From: Areca catechu
Taxonomy: Eukaryota > Streptophyta > Magnoliopsida > Arecales > Arecaceae
DNA: 64,000 nt
Assembly: GCA_021397845.1 (NCBI GenBank)
Contig: CM038040.1
Location: 64,434,088-64,498,087, forward strand
Reading direction: 5' to 3'
Under the pieces are notes generated by a model. That model was not told the origin of the DNA and made no database searches. It saw nothing but the letters and a program-made list of their open reading frames with translations. Made by a program: the position numbers and the translations under genes. Positions 21,876-34,199 of the stretch are shown one piece after another (within the stretch, counting starts at the first letter, position 1; every line of letters begins with the position of its first letter).

Positions 21876-22166
21876 TTATTGGGAGTGTAATCTCTCCTTT
21901 AACTTTGACCGAATCCCTGGTGAAGCCCACAAGGGCATGAATACTGGTTTTATTTGGTCAGTGGACAAGTTCATCCTTGCAAAAGTAATATAAAAATGGA
22001 TGTAGGTAGAGCTTCCATTGTCAACCATGATTCTTTTTATAAGATGTTTAGCTATCATCATTTCTATAATGATAGCATCATTATTTGGGTTATCTACCCT
22101 ATCCAGCCCATCTCCCGTACAGGGGAGTACATCATCACTTCTCTCTCTCCCCCTAACCCTCTTCAA
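21876..22166 (-). pseudogene. Tat A aspartic protease
   Basis: Residues NPNNDAIIIEMMIAKHLIKR then IMVDNGSSTYIHFYITFARM carry the D-x-G-S-S active site typical of Tat proteases (VDNGSSADILF), followed by MNLSTDQIKPV. The same region in Tat B is at 46869-47135. It would process the polyprotein. Confidence 0.8.
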
Positions 22167-22249
22167 GCTTCTCCCTGCCCCCTAGGAGATCATCCTCACT
22201 AGCTTCTCAGTGGGGTGGTTGTCGATGGCGAGTAGTTGGGGCTCTTTAT

Positions 22250-23558
22250 TCTAGGCTGCTGGGGAAGCTCCTCCCTCCATGTACTTTTCAAGGTAGCCAT
22301 GCTTGATCAGGTCTTCTATCTCTCTCTTTATGAGGCAACATTTCTTAGTATCATGGTCGTGGTCCCGCTAGAAGCGACAGTAACAGGATCTATCACATCT
22401 AGCGGATGGCCTCAGTGGAGGAGGACAATGTAGAAAGTGCTTGGCCTTGATCTCTATTAGGATCTTTACTCTCAGGACGAGGAGAGGAGTGAACTTTTCT
22501 TCCTTGGTAGGGTAAACCTTGGGCCTGGCCCCCGACCGCAGGGCCGGGGGGCCAGATATTTCCCCCATGCACCTCTTCAGTGGCCTCCCATCCAGCTCCC
22601 TTCTAGTATGGTCGGCCTCCTCTGCATGGATGTACTTATGGGCCCGGAGGAGGAGCTTCGAGTAAGTCTTCGAAAGCTTCTTGTTGGGGGAGTAGGTGAA
22701 GCGAGAGGTCCTGAGTCCCCTCTTTAGGGCCAGCGTGGCAACTCGTCGAGGTGATAGATCTCCATAGTGGCTACTTTAAACTAGGACACGTAGTCTCGGA
22801 GGGGCTCTCGATCTTGTTGGCGGATTGAGAAGAGACTATCGACCTCACATGGCACCTTTCTGCATGCATCAAGTGTGCCACGAACTTTTTCTCTAGTTTT
22901 CCAGAGGAGTCAATGCTTTCTGACTCGAGTCTGGAGAATAGCCTCGAGCTGCCTTCAAAAGGATAGTTGGGAAGGCAATGCAAAGGAGAGCATCGATGCC
23001 CCCCTGAACCCTCATGAGGGCCTTGTAGCTTTTCAGGTGGTCCAAGGGGTAGGTTGTCCCATTGTAGGGATCAACATGGGGTATGCGAAACCAGTTAGGG
23101 ATCGGTTCCCCTTGGATTTTATGGGAGAAGGGTTGATGGGTGTCGTAACCCATAGGCTCCCTAGGGGAGCCCTGAATAATGGCAAATCAGAGGGACAGGT
23201 CAACCAGCTTGGGCTCTTGCTCTTCGAGATACCTTTTTGCCTGATGGTGGATAGCCTCATCTGTGGACCCTTCGATAGAGGCCATTAAGGATGAAGGGGG
23301 TGCGGAGTGGAGGAACTCTCGCCTAAGTTCTCAACCACACCGGTGCCATCGGTGCAAGCATGCACCATGGTCCGAGGTCGGGGAGTAGCTCTCCAGGCCG
23401 GTCGGGCCATCCTGTTGCTTCTTCCTGACCATTTAACGGTCTTCTCATGGGTAGGAGGCCACATGTAACGGCTCCTGCTGGAAGGACTATAGGCTGGTAT
23501 GGGGGTCGATGGCATGGGCCGTCGGCATCCCTGGTTGCTGTTGAGTTGTTAGGGACCA
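22250..23558 (-). pseudogene. Tat A gag (main part)
   Basis: Broken into frames. Around 23150-22893: PFSHKIQGEPIPNWFRIPHV, DPYNGTTYPLDHLKSYKALM and ALLCIAFPTILLKAA. From 22920 in another frame: SSGKLEKKFVAHLMH. This is the Retrotrans_gag fold (F......W......SF..L...F...F). The C-terminal part (22440-22290) shows RDHDHDTKKCCLIKREIEDL, the usual Tat gag ending. The N-terminal piece is separated by insertions F and G (23559-26245). Gag builds the particle. Confidence 0.8.
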
Positions 23559-23938
23559 TGGTGTGGACACCAGGGCTAGAAAGAAATGATAGGTCAATCC
23601 CAGCCCCTTGTGGATCACCTATGAATAAGCCCTAAACCCTAATTTCAATTGAGTCCTGCATATACAAGCCTAGTCAATTTTAATTTTTTGTTTTAGTCTT
23701 GTAATTAAAGTCTAGTATGATTCAATTATGTCTTAGTCATGTAATTTGGTCAAATTGGGTTCAATTTGATCAAGTTGGGTTTGAAGTTAGTTTCGATTGA
23801 GTCCCTTAACTAGTTAGTTTCAATAGAGTCTTGTAATTAGTTAGGGGGTTCATTAGTATCTTGATCAAGTTCAAAACAAGAAAGCAAGCCAAGAAGGGAC
23901 CCACTTCAAGATGTCACATCATCTTTGTTGCCCAGGTG

Positions 23939-25566
23939 GCTTTTCCAAGAGGGGGTGAATTGAAAATTTAAAAAATTTGAATAGATATGTGCTCTTTTAA
24001 TTCTTTCTTATGTGGTAGGTGCTGTGATTCAAATGACTAAGAGCAGAAGTAAACACAAACAGAAAAAGCATAATGCAAACACAACAAATTTATAGTATTT
24101 CGGAGCATTCTCGCTCTTACATCCACTACCCAAGATACCACTTGGGATTTTCATTATATTCATTACTGAAATACAGTCAAATTATTTTACCAAGCTCACA
24201 ATCCAAAATCCAACACTTGGTTTTCAACAGGATCACCAAGATCCCAACTTGGTTTTGAACAGGATCACCAAGAAACCAACCTTGGTTTTGATCGGGCTCA
24301 CCAAAAATCCTTACAACATTAGTTTTAAAATGGGATCACTAACAACCCACACTTGATTTTTAAATTGGGCTCACCAATAATCTACAAACTCATAAAAGAG
24401 TTAAAAAAAAGTAAGCAACTAATGACAAACCCAAGTTGTCTGATGGTTGCAATTGCAGCTCAAAAGAAGCCTTCTTAAATATGCTTTAATGCACTTCAAT
24501 GGCTTGCTCTTCTTCCTCAATAAGTGCTTCAAGCTTCTGATTGGAGTTGGTAAAGACTTAAAGACATACTTGAGTGTTCTTCTTTGTGCTCTCTTGCTCA
24601 CAAGCTCATTTAATGTTCAATTATATATTGGCTTCTTCAAAGGTTGTCCAAATCCCTCATTTATAGAGTCTTATACTCTTCTTAGTTGGATATAGTCATT
24701 GTAGACCATTGGGACTTGACATTTGACCATTGGAGCATTTTTTAGATTCAAAAACAAAGTTCTGGAACTAGTCGTTACCTATCTAGAATCGATGTTCGAG
24801 TCAGCTTGGATTCTTTGAGTTGGCTTGGATCCTCAAAGAGTTGATTCTTCACTCTGGTCGAGTCGGCTCGTCACAGTTGAGTCAGCTCGAATCCTCAATG
24901 TCGGTCATTCCTTACTCTAGTTGAGTTGGCTCGCCTCAGTCAAGTCGGCTCGGATTCTCAGGTCTTCAAAACTATACTTCTGTAGGAGTCAGCTTGGGTT
25001 CCTTTGAGTCGACTCTGGAGGAGTCAGCTCGGATTACTGAAGGGTTGACTCGGATCGCTGATGAATGGTTAAGTCAGCTCGGACTGCCATCGGGTCAGCT
25101 CACCTGTCTGATTCAAGAAATGATGCCCTAAATGAGTCAGCTTGGGTTCCTTCGAGTTGGCTCGGATCTCTACATGCCAGAATCCTTCAACCGTACCGTG
25201 GACTAGAGTCGGCTCTCCTTACACGAGTTGGCTCGAGTGAATCTTCAATAAAAACTTTAACTCTTCTCTAGAATTCTTCTAGCAACTCATAATCATTCAA
25301 GACTCTTTCCAACTCAACTAATAACAAATTCTAAAGAAATTTAAGCTTGAAAAACACACAGAAGCAACCCATTTTCAGGAATATTACATTAATTTTTGCT
25401 TTGGGCTCTTCTTTAGATGTAACTTTTACAACATTATACATGACATATAACAGAGTTGTAGGAGTTGCAATTAAGCATTAAAATCATCCTACAAAAACTT
25501 GTAATGCACTTGAAGAGTTGTTAGTAAGACAAATGCATGCTCCAATATTTTGTTATCATCAAAATC
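23939..25566 (-). repeat. Probable copia solo LTR G inside F
   Basis: On the minus strand it runs from TGATTTTGATGATAACAAAA to ...TTCAATTCACCCCCTCTTGG, the start and end style of large SIRE/Angela-class copia LTRs. Inside, TTTCGGAGCATTCTCGCTCT, CCACTACCCAAGATACCACT and a series of GATCACCAAGAAACCAAC phrases are also typical of those LTRs. No coding or primer-binding site follows, hence a solo LTR. I could not settle a target-site duplication. Confidence 0.5.
24787..25240. repeat. Degenerate GAGTCGGCTCGGAT repeats in G
   Basis: Many irregularly spaced variants of GAGTCRGCTCGGAT and GAGTTGGCTCG (24795-25235), interspersed with GATTCTTCAC or CTCAATG spacers. This is an LTR-internal minisatellite with a poorly kept period. 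Confidence 0.55.
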
Positions 25567-26013
25567 ACTCAAGGGGTCAACAATCTTGGATGCCTTGACC
25601 TTATACCACATCATCTTTCCACGTCACCATGTCATGCCATGTCATCTTCTTGGTCGGCCACATGGGTTCAATATGGATGCCCAATAAGAATCCAAGTCTA
25701 TCCAATTCAAGAAGCCAAGTTTCTAAGATTCAAGGGAGTTTCATGTTCCAAGAATTCAAGAATTCAAGGAGTCCTACAAAATTTAAGAATTTTTATCATT
25801 CAAATTGAGGAGTCATACAAATTCAAGAGTTCCATATTATTCAAATTCAAGAATCCATCTTGGATGCCCAATCAAGGATTCATCTTGGCCGCCCATCATC
25901 AATTCAAATCAAGAAACCATTTCATGAATAGAGGAGTCTTTGCCGCCCACTTTATTTCAATCTTTGTCGCCCAAATGGATAAAGCTCAAGAAAATTCAAA
26001 TGCCAAGAAGTCT

Positions 26014-26245
26014 TGATGCCTAAGTGGAATTCAAGAAGTGGTTGATGCCCAAGGGAAGCCAATTCCAAGGAGATTCGTGCCCTTCCAACAAGAACTCAAG
26101 AAGATGTAACCCTTACTTTTCTCGCTTGTAGTTCATGAGGCCAATTCAAGAAGTCATGATGCCTAAGTGGAATTCAAGAAGTGGTTGATGCCCAAGGGAA
26201 GCCAATTCCAAGGAGATTCTGGCCCTTCCAACAAGAACTCAAGAA
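26014..26245 (+). repeat. 143-bp-spaced duplication at the right end of F
   Basis: The block GATGCCTAAGTGGAATTCAA through CCAACAAGAACTCAAGAA occurs at 26018-26102 and again at 26160-26245, nearly identical. A recent local duplication, ending exactly where Tat A gag resumes. Confidence 0.75.
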
Positions 26246-26372
26246 AAGCCTCTCCCTCCCGTGCATGCATTGTCACCATGAGGCCATAGATGTCCATGGG
26301 TATCCTTCTTGTAGTGGGAGACTGGCTACCGGACCTTCCATGATCAATGGATTTCTCCTGTCTGTCACCTTC
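26246..26372 (-). pseudogene. Tat A gag, N-terminal remnant
   Basis: Minus strand after the primer-binding site. GLMVTMHAREGEAF and the DNA upstream of it (CCAGTCTCCCACTACAAGAA) align with Tat B after E (CCAGTCCCCCATTGCTAGAG, APMVVMHAWEAS, 45165-45240). It breaks off at F. Confidence 0.6.
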
Positions 26373-26386
26373 TTGGCATGCCAATT
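26373..26386 (-). promoter_or_regulatory. Tat A primer-binding site (decayed)
   Basis: Minus strand AATTGGCATGCCAAGA just inside the LTR end GCGGTAACA. Tat B has GATTGGCACATCATGAAG and Tat D GATTAGCGCACCAGGTAG at the equivalent place, all degenerate forms of a TTGGCGCC-type site common in Tat elements. Confidence 0.5.
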
Positions 26387-27915
26387 TGTTACCGCCTAGA
26401 TCACCGTGGCTTGTATCTTTGACATGTCACAGATGTATCAGGCTCCCTCTGGACTCTTGGTCATCTTTTTCAATCATCTCCAGAGTCAGTGTGACCTACA
26501 AAAAAGAGGAGACCTAGGTCGAGGATTCCGATAGGGACACTCCGATAATCAAGTTAGTTGAGACGATCAAGGAGAATAGAACCTCTATAATGGAGAGCTT
26601 GGGACCTCTCCGCGTAGAGGATGAAAGATAAGACTTAAGAAATAGAAAGACAAGGTGAAGTGGAGATTAGAGAGCGGGGAGATTCTCTTGGCTGGTTTCT
26701 TGGCCATTTGCTCTCTCTGTGTCTTACCAGTTACCTCTTTTCTTTCGGGGGCCCCTTCCTTTGTTTTATATGAGAGGGATGGCTCATACTAAGTCTGGGA
26801 CTTCATCGAGATGTCACTTTCCTGGTGCCCCTTTTGGGAGGGGTTTTCCTTTGTTTGTGGCCTCCTCCCTATCGAATCAGTCCTTTGAAGGAGATCCTTC
26901 TATTGGAGATGTTCGCTGGCATAGTACAGATCTTATCCCTTTGGTGGTGTAGTTTCTTGTGAGAGGTGCGGGCACCATGCTGCTGAGCCTCGAGCCACGA
27001 TGGGGTGCTTCTATTCTAGGAGAGACCATTGGAGTGTTGCAGGGCCTGGGGCCTTAATGGGATACTCTTCTTGGAGGAGGTATGGGTTCTGTGTTGCAAG
27101 GACTGGAGCTCCCGGTTGCATGGCCGTAGATGTGGCGGCATGTTATAGGGCCTGGAGCCTAATAGAGGATGCATTATGTAGAACGTGTAAGTGGTGTGTT
27201 TGTAGATCTTGAATCTCCGATAGGGTATGCACCACCTCCTGGAGGTTGCAGGTAGCTGGGAGCTTCCATGCCATGGTCTGAACCTCTGTTGATCCTTCCC
27301 TTTTTGCTACTGGTGGGAACTTCGGTCTTGGTAAGAAGGGGGAGCTCTATCTCTGGAGCTCGACCCTGGATGGTGGGAGCACAACCTCGACCGGGAGCTT
27401 GACCTCGGATGGTGGGAGCATGACCTCGACCGGGAGCTCGACCCTGGATGGGAGTTGACCTCAGCCAGGGGCTCGACCTCAGATGGCAGGAGCGTGACCT
27501 TGGCCAGGAGCTCGACCCTGGATGGGAGCTGACCTTGGGGGCTAGACTTTAGATGGCGAGAGTGCGACCTCGACTGGGGGGTCCACCCCGGATGAGAGAT
27601 GACTTTGGCCGGGGGCTCAAACTCGGATGGTGGGAGCATAACCTCGGCCAGGAGTCCGACCCTGGATGGGAGCTGACCTCAGCAGGGGGCTCGACCTCGA
27701 TAGGATGTGGGAGCTCTATCTTGGGAGCTCGACTCAGAAGGCGGGAGCATAACCCTAGGTAGGGACTCCCTTCAGAAGGTGGGAGCGCGGTCCAGGCACG
27801 AGGGTGGCTCGACTCCGGATCATCATTTGGTTACCGCATCCAGGTAGCACTTTCCACTAGCACGGTCACCAGCTAGGGCCGTCATAGGTTCCACATCAAT
27901 AATAATGCCATTTCA
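26387..27915 (-). repeat. Tat A 5' LTR (1.53 kb)
   Basis: On the minus strand it starts TGAAATGGCATTATTATTG (decayed TGATGTGG...) at 27915 and ends ...GGTAACA at 26387. The last 200 bp (TTCTCCTTGATCGTC, GACCTAGGTCTCCTCTTTTT) align with the LTR end of Tat B (39057-39140). The part 27320-27915 matches the truncated 3' LTR. Small frames such as 26719-26952 and 27000-27212 have no recognised product. Confidence 0.78.
27335..27760. repeat. 18-bp minisatellite in Tat A 5' LTR
   Basis: Same array as in the 3' LTR (units such as GGAGCTCGACCCTGGATG, GGAGCTTGACCTCGGATG). The two LTR copies differ slightly in unit number and order. Open frames at 27307-27639 and 27553-27762 come from the repeat period. 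Confidence 0.8.
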
Positions 27916-27924
27916 GTAACCATG

Positions 27925-29245
27925 ATATTGATGGCACTACCAAGGAGAGCCTACTTTAAAACAATCAAAAGGCCTACCACTGAGGAGCCATTAGCGATAA
28001 TGCAAGTGAACAATGAACCTTGCCAGATCAGTCCCTTGATCAATTTCTTAAAGAATGGTTGACTCCATGCAAACCGGAAGGAGGCCTGCAAGATCAAATA
28101 TCAGTCATTTAAATACTTGGTCTATGAAGGGAATATCATTCTCCTAAACCCTCCTTGGGTGCTTATGACTATCTAAAGTAGAATACATGCTGAGGGAGGT
28201 TCATGTGGGAATTTATGAAAACCAAATTGAAAAAAAGTACTAGCATACAAACTACTCCGATAAGACTATTATTGGCCTACTATGTAAAAAGATGTGAAAG
28301 ATTTTGTCATGCAGTGCGAGGCCTACCAAAGGAACTCTAGTATCCAATGTCTTCCCATGGTACCAATTACTCCCATATGTTCTCCATGGCCTTTTGCACA
28401 ATGGGAGATGGATGTCCTCAATCCTTTTTCACCAGTTTTAGGGCAATGAAAGTTTCTACTAGTTGCTATTGACTATTTTACAAAGTAGGTAGAGGCTGAG
28501 CCATTAGCTCATATTATCAAATATAAAATGATAGACATCGTATGGAGCGCAATCGTTTGTCATTCCGAAGTCCCTCGGGTGTTGATTACTGATAATAGAT
28601 GATAGTTCATTGGGGCTAGATTTGAGAAGTTCTATAAAGAACAAGGAATCTTGCACCACCTCACCTCTATAACACATCCCCGAGCCAATGGAGAAGCAAA
28701 AGTCACCAACCAAACCCTCCTATAAGGAATTAAAAAGAGGCTTGGCTAAGCTTAAGGATCATGGGTTGACAAGCTCCATCACATGCTTTGAGCTTACCGA
28801 ACGACACTGAGGGTCTCGATGGGGGAAACATCTTTTAGTCTAGCCTTAGGGACAGAAGCAATGATACCCATTGAGCTCGGGATACCCTCGGTGTGTGTTG
28901 TGAACTTTGATGAGCAAACCAACTCTAAAAAGCAGTTTGTTGACCTAGACCTGCTAGATGAGGCTCGTGAAAGGGCATATGTTAAAATGGTGGCTTACCA
29001 ATAAAAAGTCGCATGCTACTTCAACTCCAAGTTTTGGAGCAAAATATTTAGGGTTAGTGACCTAGTCCTATGCCAAGCAGAAGTCTCTCAACTAGGTCAA
29101 AGGGACAAGCTCTCCCCAAACTAGGAGGGGCTCTATCATGTAGAAGAAATCATCAGACCAGGGACATACTAGCTAAAGCAATTGGATGGGACTTCCATAC
29201 TTTAACCATGGAATTCGACTAACCTTCGAAGGTTTAATCAGTAAT
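27925..29245 (+). pseudogene. Tat C integrase
   Basis: Ty3-type integrase with about ten stops. Zinc-binding region DYYWPTM.KDVKDFVMQCEA near 28258. Core: FAQWEMDVLNPFSPVLGQ, LLVAIDYFTK.VEAEPLAHI, EVPRVLITDNR, HPRANGEAKVTNQTLL. An open stretch 28819-29004 has the distal MGETSFSLALGTEAMIPIEL and ARERAYVKMVAYQ, then RVSDLVLCQAEVSQL and LRRFNQ at the end, typical of Tat integrase C-termini. Confidence 0.85.
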
Positions 29246-31023
29246 GTAGCCTCCTACTCATTAAATATGAAATTGTATATCTCCTACACTTGTACTCTGC
29301 ATACTTGCAACAAAGGAATTCCTTTACAAACTTCAAGATAAGATCCTTGTAGAACCGAATGAGACCCCTATTAAAAACTCACTAGATGCGACCCTAGGTT
29401 GAGTGCTCGAAAGACTTTCAAACTAGGTACCCAACATTGGAACCCAGATTCTGATAGACAAGGGACTCTCCATCAAGGGCCTAATGTTTAGCTATCATTC
29501 CTTCATTACCTGAGGGTCCATCATATGACTCGTAGTTGGAAGCCCAAGGGCTCGGTAGAAAGGGACCTATGATCAGAAGACCGAAAGTTTGGCGGGTGTT
29601 ACTCTAAATTGTGAGCTTAAAGATTAGGTAAAAACCATAGTCAAAATTATTCTTTGTGCGCATTCATGGAATTCCCTACAAATTTATTGAAGCACATAGT
29701 ACAAATAATAACCACACAGACTTAAAATACAATCAACTGAAAATAAGCACACAAGGAAATATGAACATGAAATAAAAGTAGTGTTTTCCCATTAATGTCT
29801 TTTGATTACATGAATGCAAAGCCTTGTGGCCAACTTACATGGATTTATAGCCTCTCGGCTAATAATGCTATTTCCTAGATCTCTAAAGTATAAAAAAAAT
29901 AATAGTGATTTTGTCAAAGAATTGGAGGACTTCGGAGCTCCTAAGCTCTTCTATAAAGCATGGAGGAGGCTTGAGCCTACCATGAGAGTGGTCGAACATG
30001 CCTCGACCTAGAGCTAGATTGTTAGCAGGTGCTACACAAAGGTGCCCGACACCCTATAGCCCGAAATGATGCCATCAGGGGGAGCTCATTATCGAGGAGG
30101 GAGAGTCCAGAGCCACGAGCATAACTCCCCTTCAGGTGGGGCCAGTGTGATGAAGAGCATGCATAGCAACTCTGACGTAGAGGCAGCATTCAACAAGTAG
30201 CCCGTTGGTGAATAGAAAAAGTTCACCGGCAAGTTGGAGAGGCCAATCAAAAAATTGGGAAACTGCCCCCTACTCACACTTGGACTAGTACTCCTGCCTC
30301 CAACTTGAGGTGGGGGCTTCCCATCTATCTTTATATTTAGGCATGGAAACTCCTTGAGGAAGGTCTGGATGATAAGGCAAGTAGCTTGAGCTCTCCTTCT
30401 CATGTTAAGTCTTTCAACCGACTATAATTGTAGTGATGTAGCTGGAGCGGCAGTCATTAAGTCCATCGATCGACTGCAATAGGAGTTGTGTGATTCCTGA
30501 TACTCTTTATCTCATGGTTGTCGCTAGCTGATTTGCTTGCAAAGCAATCTTCCTAAGAAGATGCCCTTCGTTAGGAAATGGAGCCCTGAGACCTAAGGAT
30601 GTTCATTGGAGTCCAAGTATGGCAATCTTGTGAACATTTCAACAATAATAGGATGACTGGAAGGTGTGATGGAAGTGCACTACCCCCTCTCTCCTTTTAT
30701 AATGAGTTTGACAAGAATGTCGCTGCTTGCCTTTCCAAACAACATCCATTGGATGTCATCCCCTCGGGAACTAAGTAATCGTAAGAAGAGAAATCTAGAG
30801 AAGACAATGACCTACATTAATTCTCATCTCCTCCTAAAAAAGTAGCTTGGAAGCCAGCCTCGCCTAGAGCAAACACGGTCAAAACCTCTAGGGAATCAAA
30901 GACCTTGCTAGATGGTGCTCCTTAATAGCAAAGCACTTACCAAGAGATAGGGATATTGAGGTATCCATAGGACAAGTGGCATATTGGGAATACGCTATGG
31001 CTCCAAATGGTTGACCTTGATTG
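29246..31023. other. Tat C spacer between integrase and tandem repeat
   Basis: About 1.8 kb, AT-rich, no recognised coding region. A minus frame at 30089-30403 (104 codons) is open, but I see no domain in it. Short direct-repeat phrases such as CTAGGTTGAGTG and GACCCT occur, but no clear period. Confidence 0.4.
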
Positions 31024-31950
31024 ATCAGAGCCTAAAAGCATTCAACCACCCAAGGCTGACTAACATGTGATTGGCCAGTGCCTTAACAACACATAATCGA
31101 TCAGAGCCTAAAAGTGTTCAAGCACCTAAGGTTGACTGACACGCGATCAGCGAGCCTTAAAGACCCTCGACCAGTCAGAGCCTAAAAGCATGCAAGCACC
31201 CAAGGCTGACCGACATGTGGTCGACCAAAGTCTCAATGACCTATGATTGGTCGAAGCCTAAAAGCATTCAAGTATTCAAGGCTGACCGAAATGCGGTCAG
31301 CTAGAACCTTAATGACCCATGATCGATCAGAGCCTAAAACCATTCAAGTGCCCAAGGTTGATCAACATACGATCGATCAGAGCCTTAATGACCCATGATC
31401 AATCAGAGCCTAAAAGCATTCAAGCACCCAAGACTGACTGACACATAATCAGCCAAAGCCTAATGACCCACTATCAGTTAGAGCCTAAAAGCATCCAAGC
31501 ACCTAAGGCTGACTGACACATGGTTGACCAAAGTCTCAAGGATCCATAATTGGTCAGAGCCTAAAAACATTTAAGCACTCTAAGCTAACCAGCACATGAT
31601 CAACTAGAGCCTTAATAGCCTGCGATTGGTCAAAGCCTAAAAGCATCCAGGCACACAAGATTGACTGACATGTAGCCGACCAGAGCCTCATTGACCCATG
31701 ATTGGTCAGGGCCTAAAAGCATCCAGGCACACAAGGTTGACCGACATGTAATCAACCAGAGCCTCAATGACCCACGATTGATCAGAGCCTAAAAGTGTTC
31801 AAATATCTATCACTTCAAATGATTGACCCATGATCGGTCAAAGCCAAAGAAGCATTCAAATGCCCATGGTACCAGATGATCAGCCCTTGATTGGTCAAAT
31901 CCCAAAAGACAATCAACGACCATGGCCCTAGATATTCTTGAATAATCAAT
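31024..31950. repeat. 76-bp tandem repeat, Tat C
   Basis: Ten units start with GAGCCTAAAAGCATTCAAGC at 31028, 31104, 31178, 31253, 31330, 31406, 31481 and onwards (74-77 bp apart) and contain CAAGGCTGACCGACATG and AATGACCCATGATTGGTCA. Three shorter, more divergent units of 52-57 bp follow to about 31950. No similarity to the A/B repeat is obvious, although it occupies the same place. Confidence 0.85.
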
Positions 31951-33519
31951 ACACACAAATCCTGGTCAAACCAAAATCCGAAAGACCTTTGATCAGTTCG
32001 GAAAGAAAGATGGTTATTCAATCATTCAATCTCAAGAAGAGATAGCACAAAAGGATAAAGACAAGTTTCATGACTTTCCAAATAGAATTCTCGAAGGCTA
32101 TAAGAGGATGAATGTAAATATTGAAAAGGAGGGGGAAAAAAATTTTGACCAAAGGATCAACTATTTCTCACCTAGGTGCTTGCAATGTCTGTCCCAAGCA
32201 CTTGTTGATCATCGGGATCACTCCAAGACTCCATCTCGATGGAATGACTTCCTTCACCTCTTAGGTCCATGAGCTCCACTTCAGCAAACATCCCACCAAG
32301 CAGCTAGTCCCCTTTCAGTCCTCAAAAGCATGACCTCGGTAGATGGTGATTCATGAGGGTAATGAGGGATTACAAATTCAAGAAATTGGTACCATTTCTC
32401 TTTAAGGGTTTGTACATAAAATGCACCTAGATTTGCTTTAAAAGTGGGTAGTCAGGAAAGATCAAGGTATGGGTGGAGAATTCATACCAGTTTCGTAAGT
32501 TGCAGTACCTAAAATGAAAGGTGATATCAAATATGCCGCATAACCTATCCCCAAGGCCCTCTCTCTAAGCTTCTAACAATTCATGGCTTTTTGAGTGGCG
32601 GCACTTCCTTGATTGGGACCACCTGCTGGATTGTTGGGTATTACCCGCCCACTATGCTGACCTCGTCTCAGGATTGGCCGGTGCACCCTCATTGATCAAG
32701 CAATGTTTCCTTGAGTACAATGACCCACTCGGTCAAGGACTCACTGCTGCTAGTTACCCTGATCTACCATGGAGCCAACTACTTGTGATCGCCTACTGGG
32801 CAAAAGGGGCTGGCTAGCTGAAGGCGATAGGATTGATAAAGGAACGATGGCTAATGGAGTCGCCTTGACTTCTGAATTGGTAGCAGTGCCCTTGCCCTTC
32901 ACTGATTGCTCAAGAATGGTTATCCTCTCCTGAGCCTGGTGCAATTCATTTTAATGCTTCGACATCCAAGCGGCGAACTCGCATCTCATTCCTCTAAAAG
33001 AGAAAATTGACTCTAGGCTTTAGATCTCTACTTGGATTGACTAAAGTTGGCTCTGCAAACAGGCTGCTTGAACAGCTACATCCTAGGTCACCTAAGAAAT
33101 CTTGTCCAACAATTTCTTCATCTCCTCTTTAAGCACGGTTTTCTTAAGGATATGTCAGCACATTTTGAGTGAAAGTGATCAATTTTCTCATATGCCCTTT
33201 TTAGAACCTCTTGCACTCCAGCAACCTTTTCATTTGGTCGGTGGCCTTTCTATTTATGGCCTTAGCCTTGGCCTCCTATTATGAGACATAGGTCTTGATG
33301 TTAATAGCCTTGAAAAGGTGTTTGGCAGGAACAGGCACTTTCGATGATAGTACAACATCTAGGGAGCAGTTATGATTAATAAATATTCTATGCATGGTGT
33401 AGAGGAAAAGGTATCATTTCATTGCATTCGATTAAGATTGCTTACATCAACAAAAAAGGAAAACTACAAAGTTTGAAGGACTACAAGCTCAAAAAAAGAA
33501 AAACAAAAATTACAAGATT
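31951..33519 (-). other. Tat C region downstream of the antisense gene, with possible further minus-strand coding remnant
   Basis: Mostly stops. On the minus strand about 33300-32750 there are stretches with heptad-like spacing (EEMKKLLD; HQAQERITILEQSV, then KGKGTATNSEVKATPLAIVP), possibly a remnant of a second coiled-coil product or of the antisense gene's lost 3' part. I cannot connect it to the main gene. Confidence 0.3.
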
Positions 33520-34199
33520 TTAGTTCCCAACCTCTTCATTGGGATCAATAGCAGTAGAGAAGGGCTCGGCTTCAATAGGAAGATCAATAGAAGCAAGCTT
33601 AGTGGTAGAACCAGGATCGACTATGGTAGGATAAACAATGGCTTGATTGGCTAGAGAAGATTCAGAAATTGCCATGGGATTGGCAGTGGCAGGCTCAGTC
33701 AGAGGGGCTTCGATAGGAGCACCGGTGTGCTTGCCCTTAGGCTCTTCCTCCTCATCCAGGAAATCAACTTTTATTCCTGGAAAGTGATCCAAGATAGCTG
33801 TCTGACACTCAAGCTCTCCCTATTGAAGCCCTCCTCATAAGACACCTTGCCAAAATCCCAGCAGAGAGCATAGAACTCCTCTAACTTTTGGAAGTCAGCC
33901 CCCACCTGAGCCTTCTCTAATGCGAAGCTATATGAAGCATTGTATTTCTCAATGGCTTCTGTTGCCTCCCTCTTGGCCTTTACCACCTTTGACACCATCC
34001 TTTCCTTCTTTGAGCCCTAATTAACCTTAATCTTGGCCAAATTCACCTTCATTTTGGAAAGTGCCCCCTCCAAGTACTCAAACACTACTTCTACCACTTT
34101 CACCCTCTAATGAGTCTCCATGACATCACCCTTAAGCTTCTTGATGATGTCCCCACTAACAAAGGCCTAATTCAGCAAGTCGACTACATAACATGCCCA

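Larger units (their letters stand above)
23559..26245 (+). mobile_element. Chromovirus-type LTR fragment F, itself interrupted by G
   Basis: The left edge is TGGTGTGGACACCAGGG, the same LTR start as X and E, breaking Tat A gag at 23558. The first 380 bp (GAGTCCTG..., CTTGTAATTA, CCCACTTCAAGATGTCACATCATC) resemble E's LTR in motif content. The remainder of F lies at 25567-26245, right of G. No LTR end ...TGCATCA and no primer-binding site are visible, so F looks like a 3'-truncated LTR. The right junction with gag (about 26245) is placed where homology to Tat B gag begins. Confidence 0.5.
13878..27915 (-). mobile_element. Tat-type Ty3/gypsy retrotransposon A
   Basis: Minus-strand order is 5' LTR (26387-27915), primer-binding site, gag (split by F/G), protease, reverse transcriptase, RNase H, integrase, tandem repeats, an antisense gene on the plus strand, polypurine tract and a 3' LTR cut by the copia insertion (13878-14496). 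Size, order and the antisense gene near the 3' end fit the Tat branch. The coding parts are full of stops. It is inserted in the integrase region of Tat element C, which resumes at 27916. Confidence 0.85.

Noticed and set aside
30900..31950. CRISPR-like array
   Set aside because: The 76-bp units are direct tandem copies without unique spacers and lie inside a plant retrotransposon.
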